Origin: Heterodera schachtii
Lineage: Eukaryota; Nematoda; Chromadorea; Rhabditida; Heteroderidae
Reading direction: 5' to 3'
Length of the DNA stretch: 64,000 bases
Assembly: GCA_023374025.1 (NCBI GenBank)
Contig: SIJG01000016.1
Coordinates: forward strand, 1,536,642 to 1,600,641
Shown here piece after piece: positions 54,048 through 63,696 of this stretch (the first letter of the stretch is position 1; every line of letters begins with the position of its first letter). Below the pieces are notes generated by a model. The model did not search any database, was not told the DNA's origin, and worked only from the letters and a program-made list of their open reading frames with translations. Both the position numbers and the translations under genes were made by a program.

Positions 54048-55011
54048 CAGGGGTGTCATCGCCAAAACCTAAAAACCGGGCGCACGAGTTCAAAAACCGG
54101 GCAAAAACCGGGCAAAAATTTTCAAAAACCGGGCAAAAAACCGGGCATATATTTTTAGCCAATAATTCAATGTATAAAAACGTAAAAAACATTTAAACAA
54201 CATATTTATCACCACTTTTCACCTGTTTGAGTAAGTTTGGCAATGAAAGAAAATAATTGTGACAGTAGTGTTTTGAGACCGGACTTTTAGGCACGAAAAT
54301 TTCTCTAATAGGCACCTAAGAAAGGCACCAAAAATGTGAAAAAAGGCATAAAAAGTTACAAAAATGGCAAAAAAAGGCACGAAAGGCAACCAAATATTCA
54401 AATTTTTCTAGCAAAAATTTACCAAGAGACCTTTTTTTTTTTTATTTTTTTTTGCTCTTCTGGCCAATTAATTTTTTTTTTCTTCTATGTTATATCAACA
54501 ATTTCATAACCGGAGAGAAAAAAAAGGAATTTTTAGCTCCGAAAAAATGACAATTTTTTGGGGGTCCCGGCGGTGCCGATAGGCGCCGCCGGAAAAATTT
54601 TTTGGAAATTGTAAGAATACGATAAGAACATTTGCAAAAAATTATCCATTTTTAAAAAAAAATCCTGAAAAAGGCACCAAAAAGTTCAAGCTAGAAGCTT
54701 TAAACCAAGTTAAAAACTCGTTTTTCGTGCTTATTAGGCCATAGCAAGTTAGCAAAAAATAAGGCATATGCCTCAAAATCCGGTCTCTAGTAATGTTTAA
54801 CTGAATTAGGTAATAGATTAACAATGAAAATTAGACTATTAATCTTGGCGAAATGTTTAATAAAAATAAAATAAATGAAAGGAAAACAAAAAAATTGAAA
54901 AAATTAGGCAAAACCCCAAAAACCGGGCAAATTCAAAAACCGGGCAAAAACCGGGCACAGACCCCTAAAACCGGGCAAATGCCCGGTTTTCCAGGTAAAA
55001 TGACACCCCTG
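54048..55011. mobile_element. 964-bp hAT-like element, CAGGGGTGTCAT termini
   Basis: Perfect 12-bp inverted termini CAGGGGTGTCAT / ATGACACCCCTG, of the CAGGG form common in hAT elements. GCCAAGTT at 54040-54047 and 55012-55019 is an exact 8-bp target duplication within an F-box-like exon. Both subterminal regions are arrays of AAAAACCGGGC words. Another element (54273-54789) is nested inside. No transposase. Confidence 0.82.
54273..54789. mobile_element. 517-bp AGACCGG-type MITE nested in a hAT-like element
   Basis: Termini TTGAGACCGG and CCGGTCTCTA, related to 31336-31490. GTAGTGTT (54265-54272) and GTAATGTT (54790-54797) form a 7-of-8 target duplication. The interior has AGGCACCA/AAGGCA words on both arms and a GGCGGTGCCGATAGGCGCCG motif at about 54570. 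Confidence 0.6.
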
Positions 55012-55220
55012 GCCAAGTTGGGCATGGTCAAAGAAGAGCAGAATGTTCAGCCAAATGTCGCCGCAAATCCAACTGAAACATGAAAAAAAAATTGGGTAAA
55101 TTAAAAATCTTAAATTTATAAAAATTTCCTTACCGTCTGTTCATTTTGGTGGCTCAATTAGCACACTTTTGCCGTTTTACAATTAATAAATACTAATTCA
55201 AATTTTGCAAAATCCCCTTT

Positions 55221-55420
55221 TGTTATGTCCGAATATAACAAATTAAATAAGTTTATTTGCCGAAGAAATAAATAATAAATAAATGCAGACAATAAATTGG
55301 GAGGTCAATTTGGTGGGCTCAATTAACAACTGAATGAGGGGAAAGGAGGGGGAGAAGATGGTGAAGTGGTGTGTGCATACACCTAATCAATAACCATTTG
55401 AATGATCCTTTTCTCTAACA
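55221..55420 (-). repeat. 3' LTR of the second gypsy-type element
   Basis: 200 bp, TGTTAGAGAAAAGG ... GGACATAACA in element orientation. Preceded by the polypurine tract AAGAGGGGAGG (55431-55421, minus). Flank CCTTT 55216-55220. Confidence 0.85.
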
Positions 55421-55462
55421 CCTCCCCTCTTAAATTCGAGACCGAGGTCTAAGCCTAAATTA

Positions 55463-58400
55463 TCATCCTGGAGAATAAAATTGGCGCGGCTTCTTAGTTC
55501 GGGTTGATCGGCGGACAACCAAGGGTGAATTGGCTGGCGGATTTTGTTGGGGCTGACGAGGCGGTTCGACAACCGGCGGCGGCTGTTCGACTTGAGGTGC
55601 CTCTTTTTCGGCTTCGTCTTCCAAAAGATGTCGTCGCCTGAGCTGATTCGCGTGCCGATGAACAAGCCGACGCAGAACAGGCACATAAACACGATATGTG
55701 GGCGAATTGTGAAGCCTTTCAACAATTTTTCCCTGGAGCCACTCCGTCTTATTGTTGCGGTAATTGATCAGTAGGACATGATCATTTGGGGAAAAATTGA
55801 TCACTTTTGATCCATGCTTCCGATCAAAATTTTGAGACATTTTGTCGGTGTATTTTGACTGCCCCTTTTTGAATGAGTTTTGATCAAAATTTTCTGCTTT
55901 TTCTCCATTCGGATGAACGAGCGACAATTTCGTGCGCAATTTTCTGCCGAAAAATAATTGATCGGGTGAAAAGCCATTTAAGGCAACGTGTGGAGTAGTT
56001 CTGTATGAAAATAACATCTTTTCGATCCAATCTTTTTCGCCTTTTGACATTTTCTTCATCGAACGTTTGAAGGTGTCAACGAAGCGTTCCACTTGGCCAT
56101 TCGATTGTGGGTGAAATGGCGGAGTGAAAGTGTGCTTAATCCCAAATTCTTTACAAAATGTGGCGAATTCGGCTGATCGAAATTGGGTTCCATTGTCTGA
56201 AACAATTTCCTCCGGGATTCCGAGCCGATAAATGATTGATCGAAGCACAAATACGGTGGCATAGGCAGAAATTGTGTTCATTCGATAAACTTCTGGCCAC
56301 TTTGAAAATGAGTCGATCAGAATTAAATATTGGTGTCCGTCTGAGCATGTGCCTGCGAAATCGATGTGGACACGCTGAAAGACTTTGTCCGTCGTTGGCC
56401 ATGGCGAAAGAGGTGCTTTGGTCGGGTTTTTCTGACCCAATTGACACTCTTCGCAAGTGCTCACAACTTTTTCGATCGCCGAGTCCATTCCCGGCCAATA
56501 CACGTGGCGACGAGCAAGCGCTTTCATGCGCACAATGCCTGGGTGTGCGATGTGCAATGCCTTTAGGATGCGACTGCGAAGCGAAGTTGGGACGATCACA
56601 CGGTCCTCATACAGCAGGCAATTGTCGACTTCGAAAATTTTGTCCCTTTTTGGAAAATATGGACTGATTTCGGAATCGGTGACTTTTACTGGCCATCCAT
56701 TTCTCAAAAATTGAAGAACCGTTTGAAGTGGTTGATCATTGGCCATGGCTGCAGAAATTTCGGTGGTTGTCACTGGGAGCTGATCCATTCTGTTTTTGAA
56801 AACAGAATTAATGTAGCAATCCGTGTCGGCACAGATGTTTGCTATTAGGATGTCTTCCTCTGGACGTGGATAATTAGCAATGAGCCGGGACAAAACGTCG
56901 GCTTGGCCAAATGATGTGGTGTTGACGTAGCGAATTTCAAAGTCGTAATTTGCCAAAATCATTGACCAGCGTTGCAGACGGCTCGCGGCATAAATCGGGA
57001 TGCCCTTTTTAGAGCCAAAAATAGCCAATAAAGGCTTGTGATCCGTTTGTAAAATAAATTTTCGGCCGTACACCATGCGGTGAAATTTTTGAACGGCAAA
57101 CACAATGGCCAGTGCCTCTTTTTCAATTTGACTGTAATTTTGCTGCGCTGCTGTCAGAGTGCACGCTGCGTGTTCCACCACTTTTTCCTTTTTGTCAGGG
57201 AATGTGTGGCTTAATGTGGCGCCAATTCCATCCTTGGAGGCGTCTGCTGATACGACGATTGGGCGTGCCGGGTCGTAATGGGTCAGCAATAAATCGGACG
57301 TCATTATTTGTTTTGCTTTTTCAAAAGCATTTTGCTGTTCGGACGTCCAATTCCAAGCGACGTCCTTTTGGAGGAGCAGGTCGAGCGGTGCACGAAGCTC
57401 ACGCATACATTTCACAAATCTTCCATAATAATTCAAAGCCCCTAAAAATGATCGGAGGGTGCTTTTGTCGATTGGTGCGGGCATTTTCCGAATTGCGTCC
57501 GAACGCGAGGGATCAGGACGAATGCCATTTGCTGACACAATATGCCCAAGGAACAAAAGTTCGGGCTGCAAAAATTTGCATTTGTCCATTTGGATGCGGA
57601 GTCCATACTCTTTTATGCGTTCAAAAAGAGTGTAAAGTGCCGTAATGTGTTGCTCGAGGGTTTTCGTGGCGATCAGTCCATCGTCAAGATATGCGAAAAC
57701 ACCAGGGATGCCGGCACAAATTTGGTCCATCAGATGCTGAAATATTGCCGGTGCCGATTTGACTCCAAATGGCAGGCGTTGGCATTGGAAAAGTCCGCGA
57801 TGTGTGTTGATGGCGCACAATTGCTTGGATTCTTCATCCATTTCCATTTGCAAATATGCATCGCGAAGATCCAAATTTGAGAAAAATTTTGCGCCATTCA
57901 GTGAGGCGTAAATATCGTCCGGCCTTGGCAGTGGGTGGCGGTTCAATTCCAATGCATTGTTGAGGCCTGTCGAGAAGTCGATGCAGACTCTCGTCTTGCC
58001 GTTTTTCTTTTTTACGGCCAAGATCGGTGCGGCCCAATGACTGAAATCGATTGGCTTTATTGCGCCAATTTGAAGGAGACGGTCCAATTCGGCATTCACA
58101 GCTTCCATGGCGCCGTGTGGAATTGGACGAGCTCGGCAGAATACAGGCTTTGCATCCGACTGCAAAATGAGATGCGCCTTTGCCTTTGAGCAGTGCCCCA
58201 ATCCATCTTCAAAAACTTCCGGAAAATCCTTTTGGAGTGCCGTTGTGAGCGTTGCCACATCACTGATCGATTTGTTTGGCGGCTTCACTGCCGAAAAATT
58301 GTCGATCATTTTTGTCGCCTGAACCGATTTGCTGGACGGAAATAAAATTTGGCGGGGGATGATCTCCAAAGCTTCGATCCATGGCAATCCCAATAAATTG

Positions 58401-59674
58401 TGTCCAACTTCTCCGCTGACATAGGCGATGAGAGTTTGCGGTGGTCTGTCGGAAAATTGGACGGTGCAGATGAATTTGCCAAGCAAGGCGAATGGCTGAT
58501 CATTGCAGTTTTTGGCATCGATGTCAGATGGAGACAGATCCGGGCTTCCTAACTCCTGCCACGTTTGCAAAGAAATAATTGTGGCTTGAGCGCCGGTGTC
58601 GCCATTCATCGACGTTTCCATTCCATTAATTAAAATGCACAATTTCCACCATCGGCCTTGAGTTGTGCCAACATGCAGGCAGTGCGTGTCGACTTTGACT
58701 GTGTGAAAGGACCGGTGGTTGTTCGATGCCGACTTTGCTTTCTTTTGCCGACAGACTGTTGAAATGTGCCCTTTTTTGTTGCACTTAAGGCACGTTGCGT
58801 CCTTGAATGTGCAGTCGGAGCGCCAGTGGTCGGATTTGCCACATGATCCACACGGAAGCGTTGGACGACCACGTGTTGGCTTTCCACTTGAATTGGCAGT
58901 TTGATGTTGCCGTTGATTGGAGTTGCTTTGCCTTTGCGTTGGGTCGGTCCATTGCCGCGGCCTTGTGTTAATGGCGTTGGTGGCAATTGGCGGGTTGACC
59001 AGCGAAAGGGCGCTCTCTTTGACAAGTTGAATTGCCCTTAACTCCTCCTCAATTTTCTTGAGCGAAATGTTGGTGCCACTTTTCTGAGCGTCCTCCAACA
59101 TTTTCAGTGCCTTTTGTCGCAAATCGTGATGTTCATCGTTGAGCGCGATGATCAAAATAATGCACTTGAGTTGTTCCTTTGTCAGACTCAGATCGGCATT
59201 TTCACATGAAGCGTTGATCTGCGCAATTAGTGATGAAACATCTTGTCCTTGTTGCTGTCGAATTTTGAAGCATTCGTAGCGACGGACGAACAGCGAGCGA
59301 GTTTCGGCAAAAAGCCTTTTGAGATGTGAAGTGGTTTCATCCCAATTCACTTGGTCCGGCTGCGTTGGGCTGATTGTGTCGCGGTATTTGTTGTACTCCT
59401 CCTCCCCGAGCTTGCCGAGAAGAAGTCGCACTTTTGAGGCCTCCGGCAGAGTGCTTCCGTCGTCCTCGATCAATTTTCCATACCGTTTCAACCAGCTTTC
59501 AAATGTATTGCCGATATCCGGATTGTAATGGAATGCCGAAATGCGAGCATCGATGGAGCTTGCCAAATTGGCATTGCTCAAATTTGCTGGCGCGGCGTTT
59601 TGTGGTGCGGCATTTGTGACCATTTGCTGGAGTGCATTTAGCAATTGTTGAAGCTGTTGTGCGTCCATGGCCAA
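55463..59674 (-). CDS. Gag-pol polyprotein of gypsy-type element, 1403 aa
   Basis: Single open frame. Gag about 1-270 (MAMDAQQLQQLL start; FESWLKRYGKLIEDDGSTLP). Two CCHC-type knuckles, CGSCGKSDHWRSDC from about 275 and CLKCNKKGHISTVC from about 295. Protease DTGA at 359-362. Reverse transcriptase about 500-700 with YLDD at 662-665. RNase H (SADASKDGIGATLSH) about 790. HHCC finger (HIAHPG ... CEEC) about 1040-1080. Integrase Asp at 1105 (VHIDFAG) and the SDNGTQF and GQVERF blocks. It ends with a basic tail (RRSTRTKKPRQFYSPG) and no extra domain, unlike the larger element in this window. Full length and apparently undamaged. Confidence 0.88.
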   Translation of the reverse strand: MAMDAQQLQQLLNALQQMVTNAAPQNAAPANLSNANLASSIDARISAFHYNPDIGNTFESWLKRYGKLIEDDGSTLPEASKVRLLLGKLGEEEYNKYRDTISPTQPDQVNWDETTSHLKRLFAETRSLFVRRYECFKIRQQQGQDVSSLIAQINASCENADLSLTKEQLKCIILIIALNDEHHDLRQKALKMLEDAQKSGTNISLKKIEEELRAIQLVKESALSLVNPPIATNAINTRPRQWTDPTQRQSNSNQRQHQTANSSGKPTRGRPTLPCGSCGKSDHWRSDCTFKDATCLKCNKKGHISTVCRQKKAKSASNNHRSFHTVKVDTHCLHVGTTQGRWWKLCILINGMETSMNGDTGAQATIISLQTWQELGSPDLSPSDIDAKNCNDQPFALLGKFICTVQFSDRPPQTLIAYVSGEVGHNLLGLPWIEALEIIPRQILFPSSKSVQATKMIDNFSAVKPPNKSISDVATLTTALQKDFPEVFEDGLGHCSKAKAHLILQSDAKPVFCRARPIPHGAMEAVNAELDRLLQIGAIKPIDFSHWAAPILAVKKKNGKTRVCIDFSTGLNNALELNRHPLPRPDDIYASLNGAKFFSNLDLRDAYLQMEMDEESKQLCAINTHRGLFQCQRLPFGVKSAPAIFQHLMDQICAGIPGVFAYLDDGLIATKTLEQHITALYTLFERIKEYGLRIQMDKCKFLQPELLFLGHIVSANGIRPDPSRSDAIRKMPAPIDKSTLRSFLGALNYYGRFVKCMRELRAPLDLLLQKDVAWNWTSEQQNAFEKAKQIMTSDLLLTHYDPARPIVVSADASKDGIGATLSHTFPDKKEKVVEHAACTLTAAQQNYSQIEKEALAIVFAVQKFHRMVYGRKFILQTDHKPLLAIFGSKKGIPIYAASRLQRWSMILANYDFEIRYVNTTSFGQADVLSRLIANYPRPEEDILIANICADTDCYINSVFKNRMDQLPVTTTEISAAMANDQPLQTVLQFLRNGWPVKVTDSEISPYFPKRDKIFEVDNCLLYEDRVIVPTSLRSRILKALHIAHPGIVRMKALARRHVYWPGMDSAIEKVVSTCEECQLGQKNPTKAPLSPWPTTDKVFQRVHIDFAGTCSDGHQYLILIDSFSKWPEVYRMNTISAYATVFVLRSIIYRLGIPEEIVSDNGTQFRSAEFATFCKEFGIKHTFTPPFHPQSNGQVERFVDTFKRSMKKMSKGEKDWIEKMLFSYRTTPHVALNGFSPDQLFFGRKLRTKLSLVHPNGEKAENFDQNSFKKGQSKYTDKMSQNFDRKHGSKVINFSPNDHVLLINYRNNKTEWLQGKIVERLHNSPTYRVYVPVLRRLVHRHANQLRRRHLLEDEAEKEAPQVEQPPPVVEPPRQPQQNPPANSPLVVRRSTRTKKPRQFYSPG

Positions 59675-59856
59675 TTGAAGAAAAACTGCACACGGCAGAC
59701 TTTAATCTCACACGGAGAGAAAAGTTTTTGATCTGCGAAAATTAGAAATCAACACGAGATTTCTAATTTTCCACCACGAGCAATATCAGCACGAGATAAA
59801 GCTCGGATTGTTGCTTTGCCGGTGATGTGCAGTTAATTGCTGACTGCGCCAAAATT

Positions 59857-60056
59857 TGTTATGTCCGAATATAACAAATTAAATAAGTTTATTTGCCGAA
59901 GAAATAAATAATAAATAAATGCAGACAATAAATTGGGAGGTCAATTTGGTGGGCTCAATTAACAACTGAATGAGGGGAAAGGAGGGGGAGAAGATGGTGA
60001 AGTGGTGTGTGCATACACCTAATCAATAACCATTTGAATGATCCTTTTCTCTAACA
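59857..60056 (-). repeat. Inner 5' LTR
   Basis: 200 bp, complete, identical in outline to 55221-55420; followed in element orientation by the primer-binding site and preceded by the A21 run. Confidence 0.85.
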
Positions 60057-60259
60057 TTTTTTTTTTTTTTTTTTTTTCAAATTAAATAAGTTTATTTGCC
60101 GAAGAAATAAATAATAAATAAATGCAGACAATAAATTGGGAGGTCAATTTGGTGGGCTCAATTAACAACTGAATGAGGGGAAAGGAGGGGGAGAAGATGG
60201 TGAAGTGGTGTGTGCATACACCTAATCAATAACCATTTGAATGATCCTTTTCTCTAACA
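60057..60259 (-). repeat. Poly(A) run and outer truncated LTR
   Basis: 60259-60078 equals LTR positions 1-182; then 21 A (element orientation). AATAAA lies about 18 nt before the A run, the expected spacing of a polyadenylation signal. The junction therefore probably marks the natural 3' end of the element's RNA and implies a U5 of about 18 nt. Confidence 0.75.
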
Positions 60260-60264
60260 CCTTT

Positions 60265-60497
60265 CTTAAACAATTAGCAAATCGACCGAAAAAAAGCGAA
60301 GCAAAAGAAATGCGAAACGTCAGGAAAAAGGAAATATAATAAACGTACAGAATTTCTGAAGACATTTACAGCAACAAAATAAACGGGAAATATTGGGAGA
60401 ATAATGTAATAATGAGAGAATGGAATGAGGTGGGGGAGGAGAAAAAAGGCATTTTTATACTAAAAAATAGAAAATCCAATTAAAAAGGGATAATCAC
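60265..60497 (-). pseudogene. Orphan F2 promoter and first exon
   Basis: Minus strand: TATAAAAA (60459-60452) followed by the conserved TGCCTTTTTTC block, then ATGTCTTCAGAAATTCT (60365-60349) with a GTACG donor. The next F2 exon is missing: the retrotransposon and the F1 copy follow. The TATA block is fused directly to the truncated end of the F2 copy at 60498. Confidence 0.5.
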
Positions 60498-61580
60498 CGC
60501 TTTAATCTGTTCAATCGTTGACGACCATTGACCAACTGGTGAATTCACAGCGTATTTGAGAAACTTCGGCACATTGTCGGGATGAGGCGTCAACAAACAT
60601 TTGGCCAACGCTTGGCCATCCGACGCATTGGCACTTTCATCGGGCGGAAAAGCGGGGAGAATGGCATCTTTGAAAGAGACAAAGCGAAGTGATGGACAAT
60701 CGTTGAGCAGTGACGGGGCCAATTGGCGCATACGACGAAAAGCGATGGAACTCAAAAACATCAGATACATTGAATGGCGAAACATTGGCCAATGTTGAGC
60801 ATAACAAAGTCCAAAATGCGAACATTTTCAGTGATAATGAACAATTCGATGGCACAAACGTCGAAAAAACGGTGAAAACGGCGGAGAAATGCGACGACAT
60901 TTTGATCGATGTAGCTGAAAAGCAGAAAATATGGATCAAACATTTTCAATCTATCAATTTTTACGCGATTGAAATGCCTCGGAATCCGATGACTTTGTTC
61001 GGCAACGGATTTTGCGGGATTGGCAATGGATTTCCATCGGAATTGACAATTTGCATTTGTTTGGTGCCATTCTCTCCAATTTTGTGGCAAATTCGCATTT
61101 TGTCCAATGTCCATTTGCGTGTCTTGAAGTGTTCGTCGACGTAAAAGTCAAAGCGATGGCTAATCAGTGCAATTCCAAGGCCAAGTTGAGAAGGCGCAAG
61201 AAAATCGAACACCAAAAGCCAACAATCGCCGCAGATAAAACTGAAAATTGAAGAATTTTATGAAATTTTTAAATTTTGTTATTTATTTTACATTTCTTTT
61301 TTGTGAGGGCGTCGTCGTTTTTTGGCATTGTCCAAAAAGAACCAAAGAATGATGGCACAGGCAACTAACACAAAAGTCACGGCATACCAACTGAAAAATT
61401 AATTGGGAAAATCATCAAAGCGAGTTAATCCAAAATTGAAGTTTTAGCTTCCAAAAAGCTACCACTTTCAAAATTAGTTTTGAAATATTAATATCGAAAA
61501 TGTTCAAAAGCGGAGCAAAAGAAATGAGAAACGATAGAAAAAAAATAAATAAAAATATCTTACAAAATTTCTGAAGGCAT
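60498..61580 (-). pseudogene. F2 membrane-anchored F-box-like copy, frameshifted and 3'-truncated
   Basis: Exons 61580-61564 (MPSEI), 61390-61292 (WYAVTFVLVACAIILWFFLD then KKRRRPHKKE), 61240-60965 (FICGDCWLLVFDFLAPSQLG, IALISHRFDFYVDEHFKTRK) and 60914-60498. Exon 4 is 417 nt, one short of the family 418. One T is lost where sister copies read NIWPMF, giving a stop shortly after (MLNIGQCFAIQCI). Exons 5 and 6 are absent. Its 5' half is near-identical to the intact F2 gene, so it was duplicated recently. Confidence 0.68.
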
Positions 61581-62329
61581 TTGCAGCAACAAAATGACCG
61601 GAAAAGATAGGGAAAATAATGAGTGAATGGAATGAGACGGAGGGGAAGAAAAAAGGGCATTTTTATACTAAAAAATATTAGCGTAGCGCCCCGAGTTGAA
61701 TCATATTTTTGCGTCAAAAGTTACAAATTTTTGCCATTTTGGGGTCACATTTTCAAAAAAGGAAAAATTTTTTGGAAATTTTAATGATAGGGTAAGAAAA
61801 TGTTCAAATTTTTCAAAAAATTTGCCCTTTTTTCCTTGAAAAGTTTTCTTGGTTTTGCAAGATTGAACTCAAATTCGTATAACTGAATGTATGTGAATTC
61901 TTTTGTTAATGCATTTTTCTCTGCGATTTAATTTTGTTTGGAGTGTACTGTAAAATGGTCTTTTATCAATCATGGGTAATTTTAACAGTTTTTGAGGTTA
62001 ATTCATATAAATTTTAAAAATTTAATTTTTTTGAACCAATTTTTTGTGGTTTTAGCATCGCTTAAAATAAAGGGCATTCTTTCCATTTTAGGCGTCCAAC
62101 CAATTAAAAACCTTCAGTTTCATTGGTCATAATGAAAAAATCAAAGCAAATAAATAAACATATTTGTATATTCGAACGAAAGAATCAACAATAAGCATTT
62201 CGGAGAGCAAATGATGGCATCAAATCAAATTCCAATTGGCGAGATCGATCATTTCTCAACAATAATTTTAAATAATATTCATTTCCGTACACTTAATCAG
62301 ATGACATTTTTGTTGCTTTGATCCGCATT
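61581..62329. other. Duplicated F2 5' flank and F1 3' flank
   Basis: 61581-62080 is the near-identical copy of 46903-47420 (F2 promoter with TATAAAAA at about 61667-61660 on minus, and upstream AT-rich sequence). 62150-62325 is an F1 3' flank. No gene. Confidence 0.55.
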
Positions 62330-63696
62330 TTATTTCTCTTCTTCCGCTGGCCGTGACAATGGCCTAAAATTAAACACAATTTGAATTGGGTGAATGAATT
62401 AATTAATCTTTTACGCTTACCCAATGAAATTAATGCCGCCACTCCACAAAATAAATTTGATATTGTTCAAATTGGCGTCCCAATTTTCGTCGTTTTCCCA
62501 TTGATTCGTCGCCGTCTCCCCAAAACTAATTGGACATCGCTTCAATAGCAAATCAACAACATCATAACGTGACAGTGTCAGCTTTTCTTTGGTCCGTTCA
62601 TTCACCAATTCAAATTGTTCAATTGGCGTTGTTTCCACAGGCATAAAAAGTTGAATATTGAAACTGACAGAAGTGGTGGCATGGCGAAATGTCTAAACAA
62701 AATTGGTAAACAAAAAACAATTAACAAAAATATGTGGCGGGGCCACCTCTTTGAAGTTGTTGACCCATTCCAGATTTGATGGATCCAAAAGACGAAATCG
62801 CTTCGGTTGGCCATTTTTGCTCGGAGTGTGCAACCATTTGGACAATGCCTGGCCAGCAGTTGTATTTGGCTCATCGTCAGCAATTCCACCGGGTAACAGA
62901 CGACCAGAATCGATTGAATTCAATTGATCAAGATCAGTAAGAATTGTTGGTGAAGTGTGACGACGCAAATTGTCCAAATGATCACCATCAGAAAAGTACA
63001 AATGGCGGATGTTTGTGGCAAAAACGGGCCAAATTTCATGGACAAAAACATCCCAAATTGGCTGGGCATTTGCACAAAACAACTTCAATTTGGTGCCCAT
63101 TCTGTCCCAAATTTGCTTGTTCGAACGGAGAAATGCAATGACAGAATGGTCAATGTACCTAAAGAAATTTATTAAAATAAGCCTTACACAAAGTTTAAAA
63201 TTACACAATCCGAAGGTCTTTAATGCGTATTTTGGTGGGCAGCGGACGGTCCGGCATCGGAAATTGCACAAAAATGCCATTGATCCATACAGACATTTTC
63301 GCTTTTGGCCCTTTGTCTTTGCGAATTTCGATGGCTCTCCAAAGCGTCAATTCGCTTTTTCCGTCGAAATGTTTGTCCACCAAACAATCGAACCGGTCAG
63401 AAAGCAATGCCATTTTGAGTCCGAGTTGGGCATGGTCAAATGATGGGAGAATGTCCATCCACACGTCGCCACAAATCCAACTGAAATGCATGCGTAAAAA
63501 TTAGTTAAATGAGATATTGGCACTTTTTGCAGTTTAAAAGGCCCAATGAAATAAAACAAAAGTGGGGAGTAAGTCTTAAAATATTGCAAATCAAAAGTCT
63601 GAAACCCGTACTGCGATTTGTTATGAATTTCTGATTTTCACAGTACGAGTTGAGTTGATAAATTCCTCACATTTTTTTCTTTAATTGTCGGTTCAT
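62330..63696 (-). CDS. F1 F-box-like family protein, complete, 339 aa
   Basis: Exons 63696-63671, 63480-63205, 63158-62747, 62692-62421 and 62363-62330 total 1020 nt. The start exon encodes MNRQLKKKI with the downstream GTGAG donor. F-box-like: WICGDVWMDILPSF, LGLKMALLSDRFDCLVDKHF. Middle exon: MGTKLKLFCANAQPIWDVFV, RRHTSPTILTDLDQLNSID, EPNTTAGQALSKWLHTP. Exon 4: VNERTKEKLTLSRYDVVD, LLKRCPISFGETATNQW. The tail is short (PLSRPAEEEK). The shared 5' block (AATTGTCGGTTCATTTTGCG on plus) lies at the ATG. Confidence 0.75.

Larger units (their letters stand above)
53096..55144 (-). pseudogene. F1 copy with fused exons and a nested MITE insertion
   Basis: Exon 1 55144-55134. Exon 2 begins at 55072, is cut by the 964-bp element 54048-55011, and runs on to IDKDEGPKF at about 53922. 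There it joins exon 3 directly (SYIDYSVIDF), removing intron 2 and the exon 2 end, and the frame slips soon after. Exon 3 then joins exon 4 with no intron (FKEVCSVSYKIRLQL, open 53792-53251), losing intron 3 and the exon 4 start. The tail exon 53195-53096 is open (PLSPPAEEEEKEAGQSN, STTPGPSGLAE). The promoter is cut by the gypsy-type element beginning 72 bp upstream of the ATG. Confidence 0.65.
55221..60259 (-). mobile_element. Gypsy-type LTR retrotransposon with doubled 5' LTR
   Basis: In element orientation: partial LTR (60259-60078, lacking its last 18 nt), A21 (60077-60057), full LTR (60056-59857), primer-binding site starting TGGCGCAGTCAGCAA five bases inside (59851 downward), gag-pol ORF, polypurine tract, full LTR (55420-55221). 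CCTTT at 55216-55220 and 60260-60264 brackets the whole composite. The three LTR copies look identical over their shared length. Inserted 72 bp upstream of the start of a broken F1 gene. The relation to other F1 promoters (CTTTCCTAAACAATAAGCAA at 44.24 kb) shows the empty site. Confidence 0.85.

Noticed and set aside
61415..61717. 100-codon minus-strand ORF present identically at 46737-47039
   Set aside because: It overlaps the F2 promoter, first exon and intron in another frame. Identity reflects duplication of the DNA, not coding constraint.
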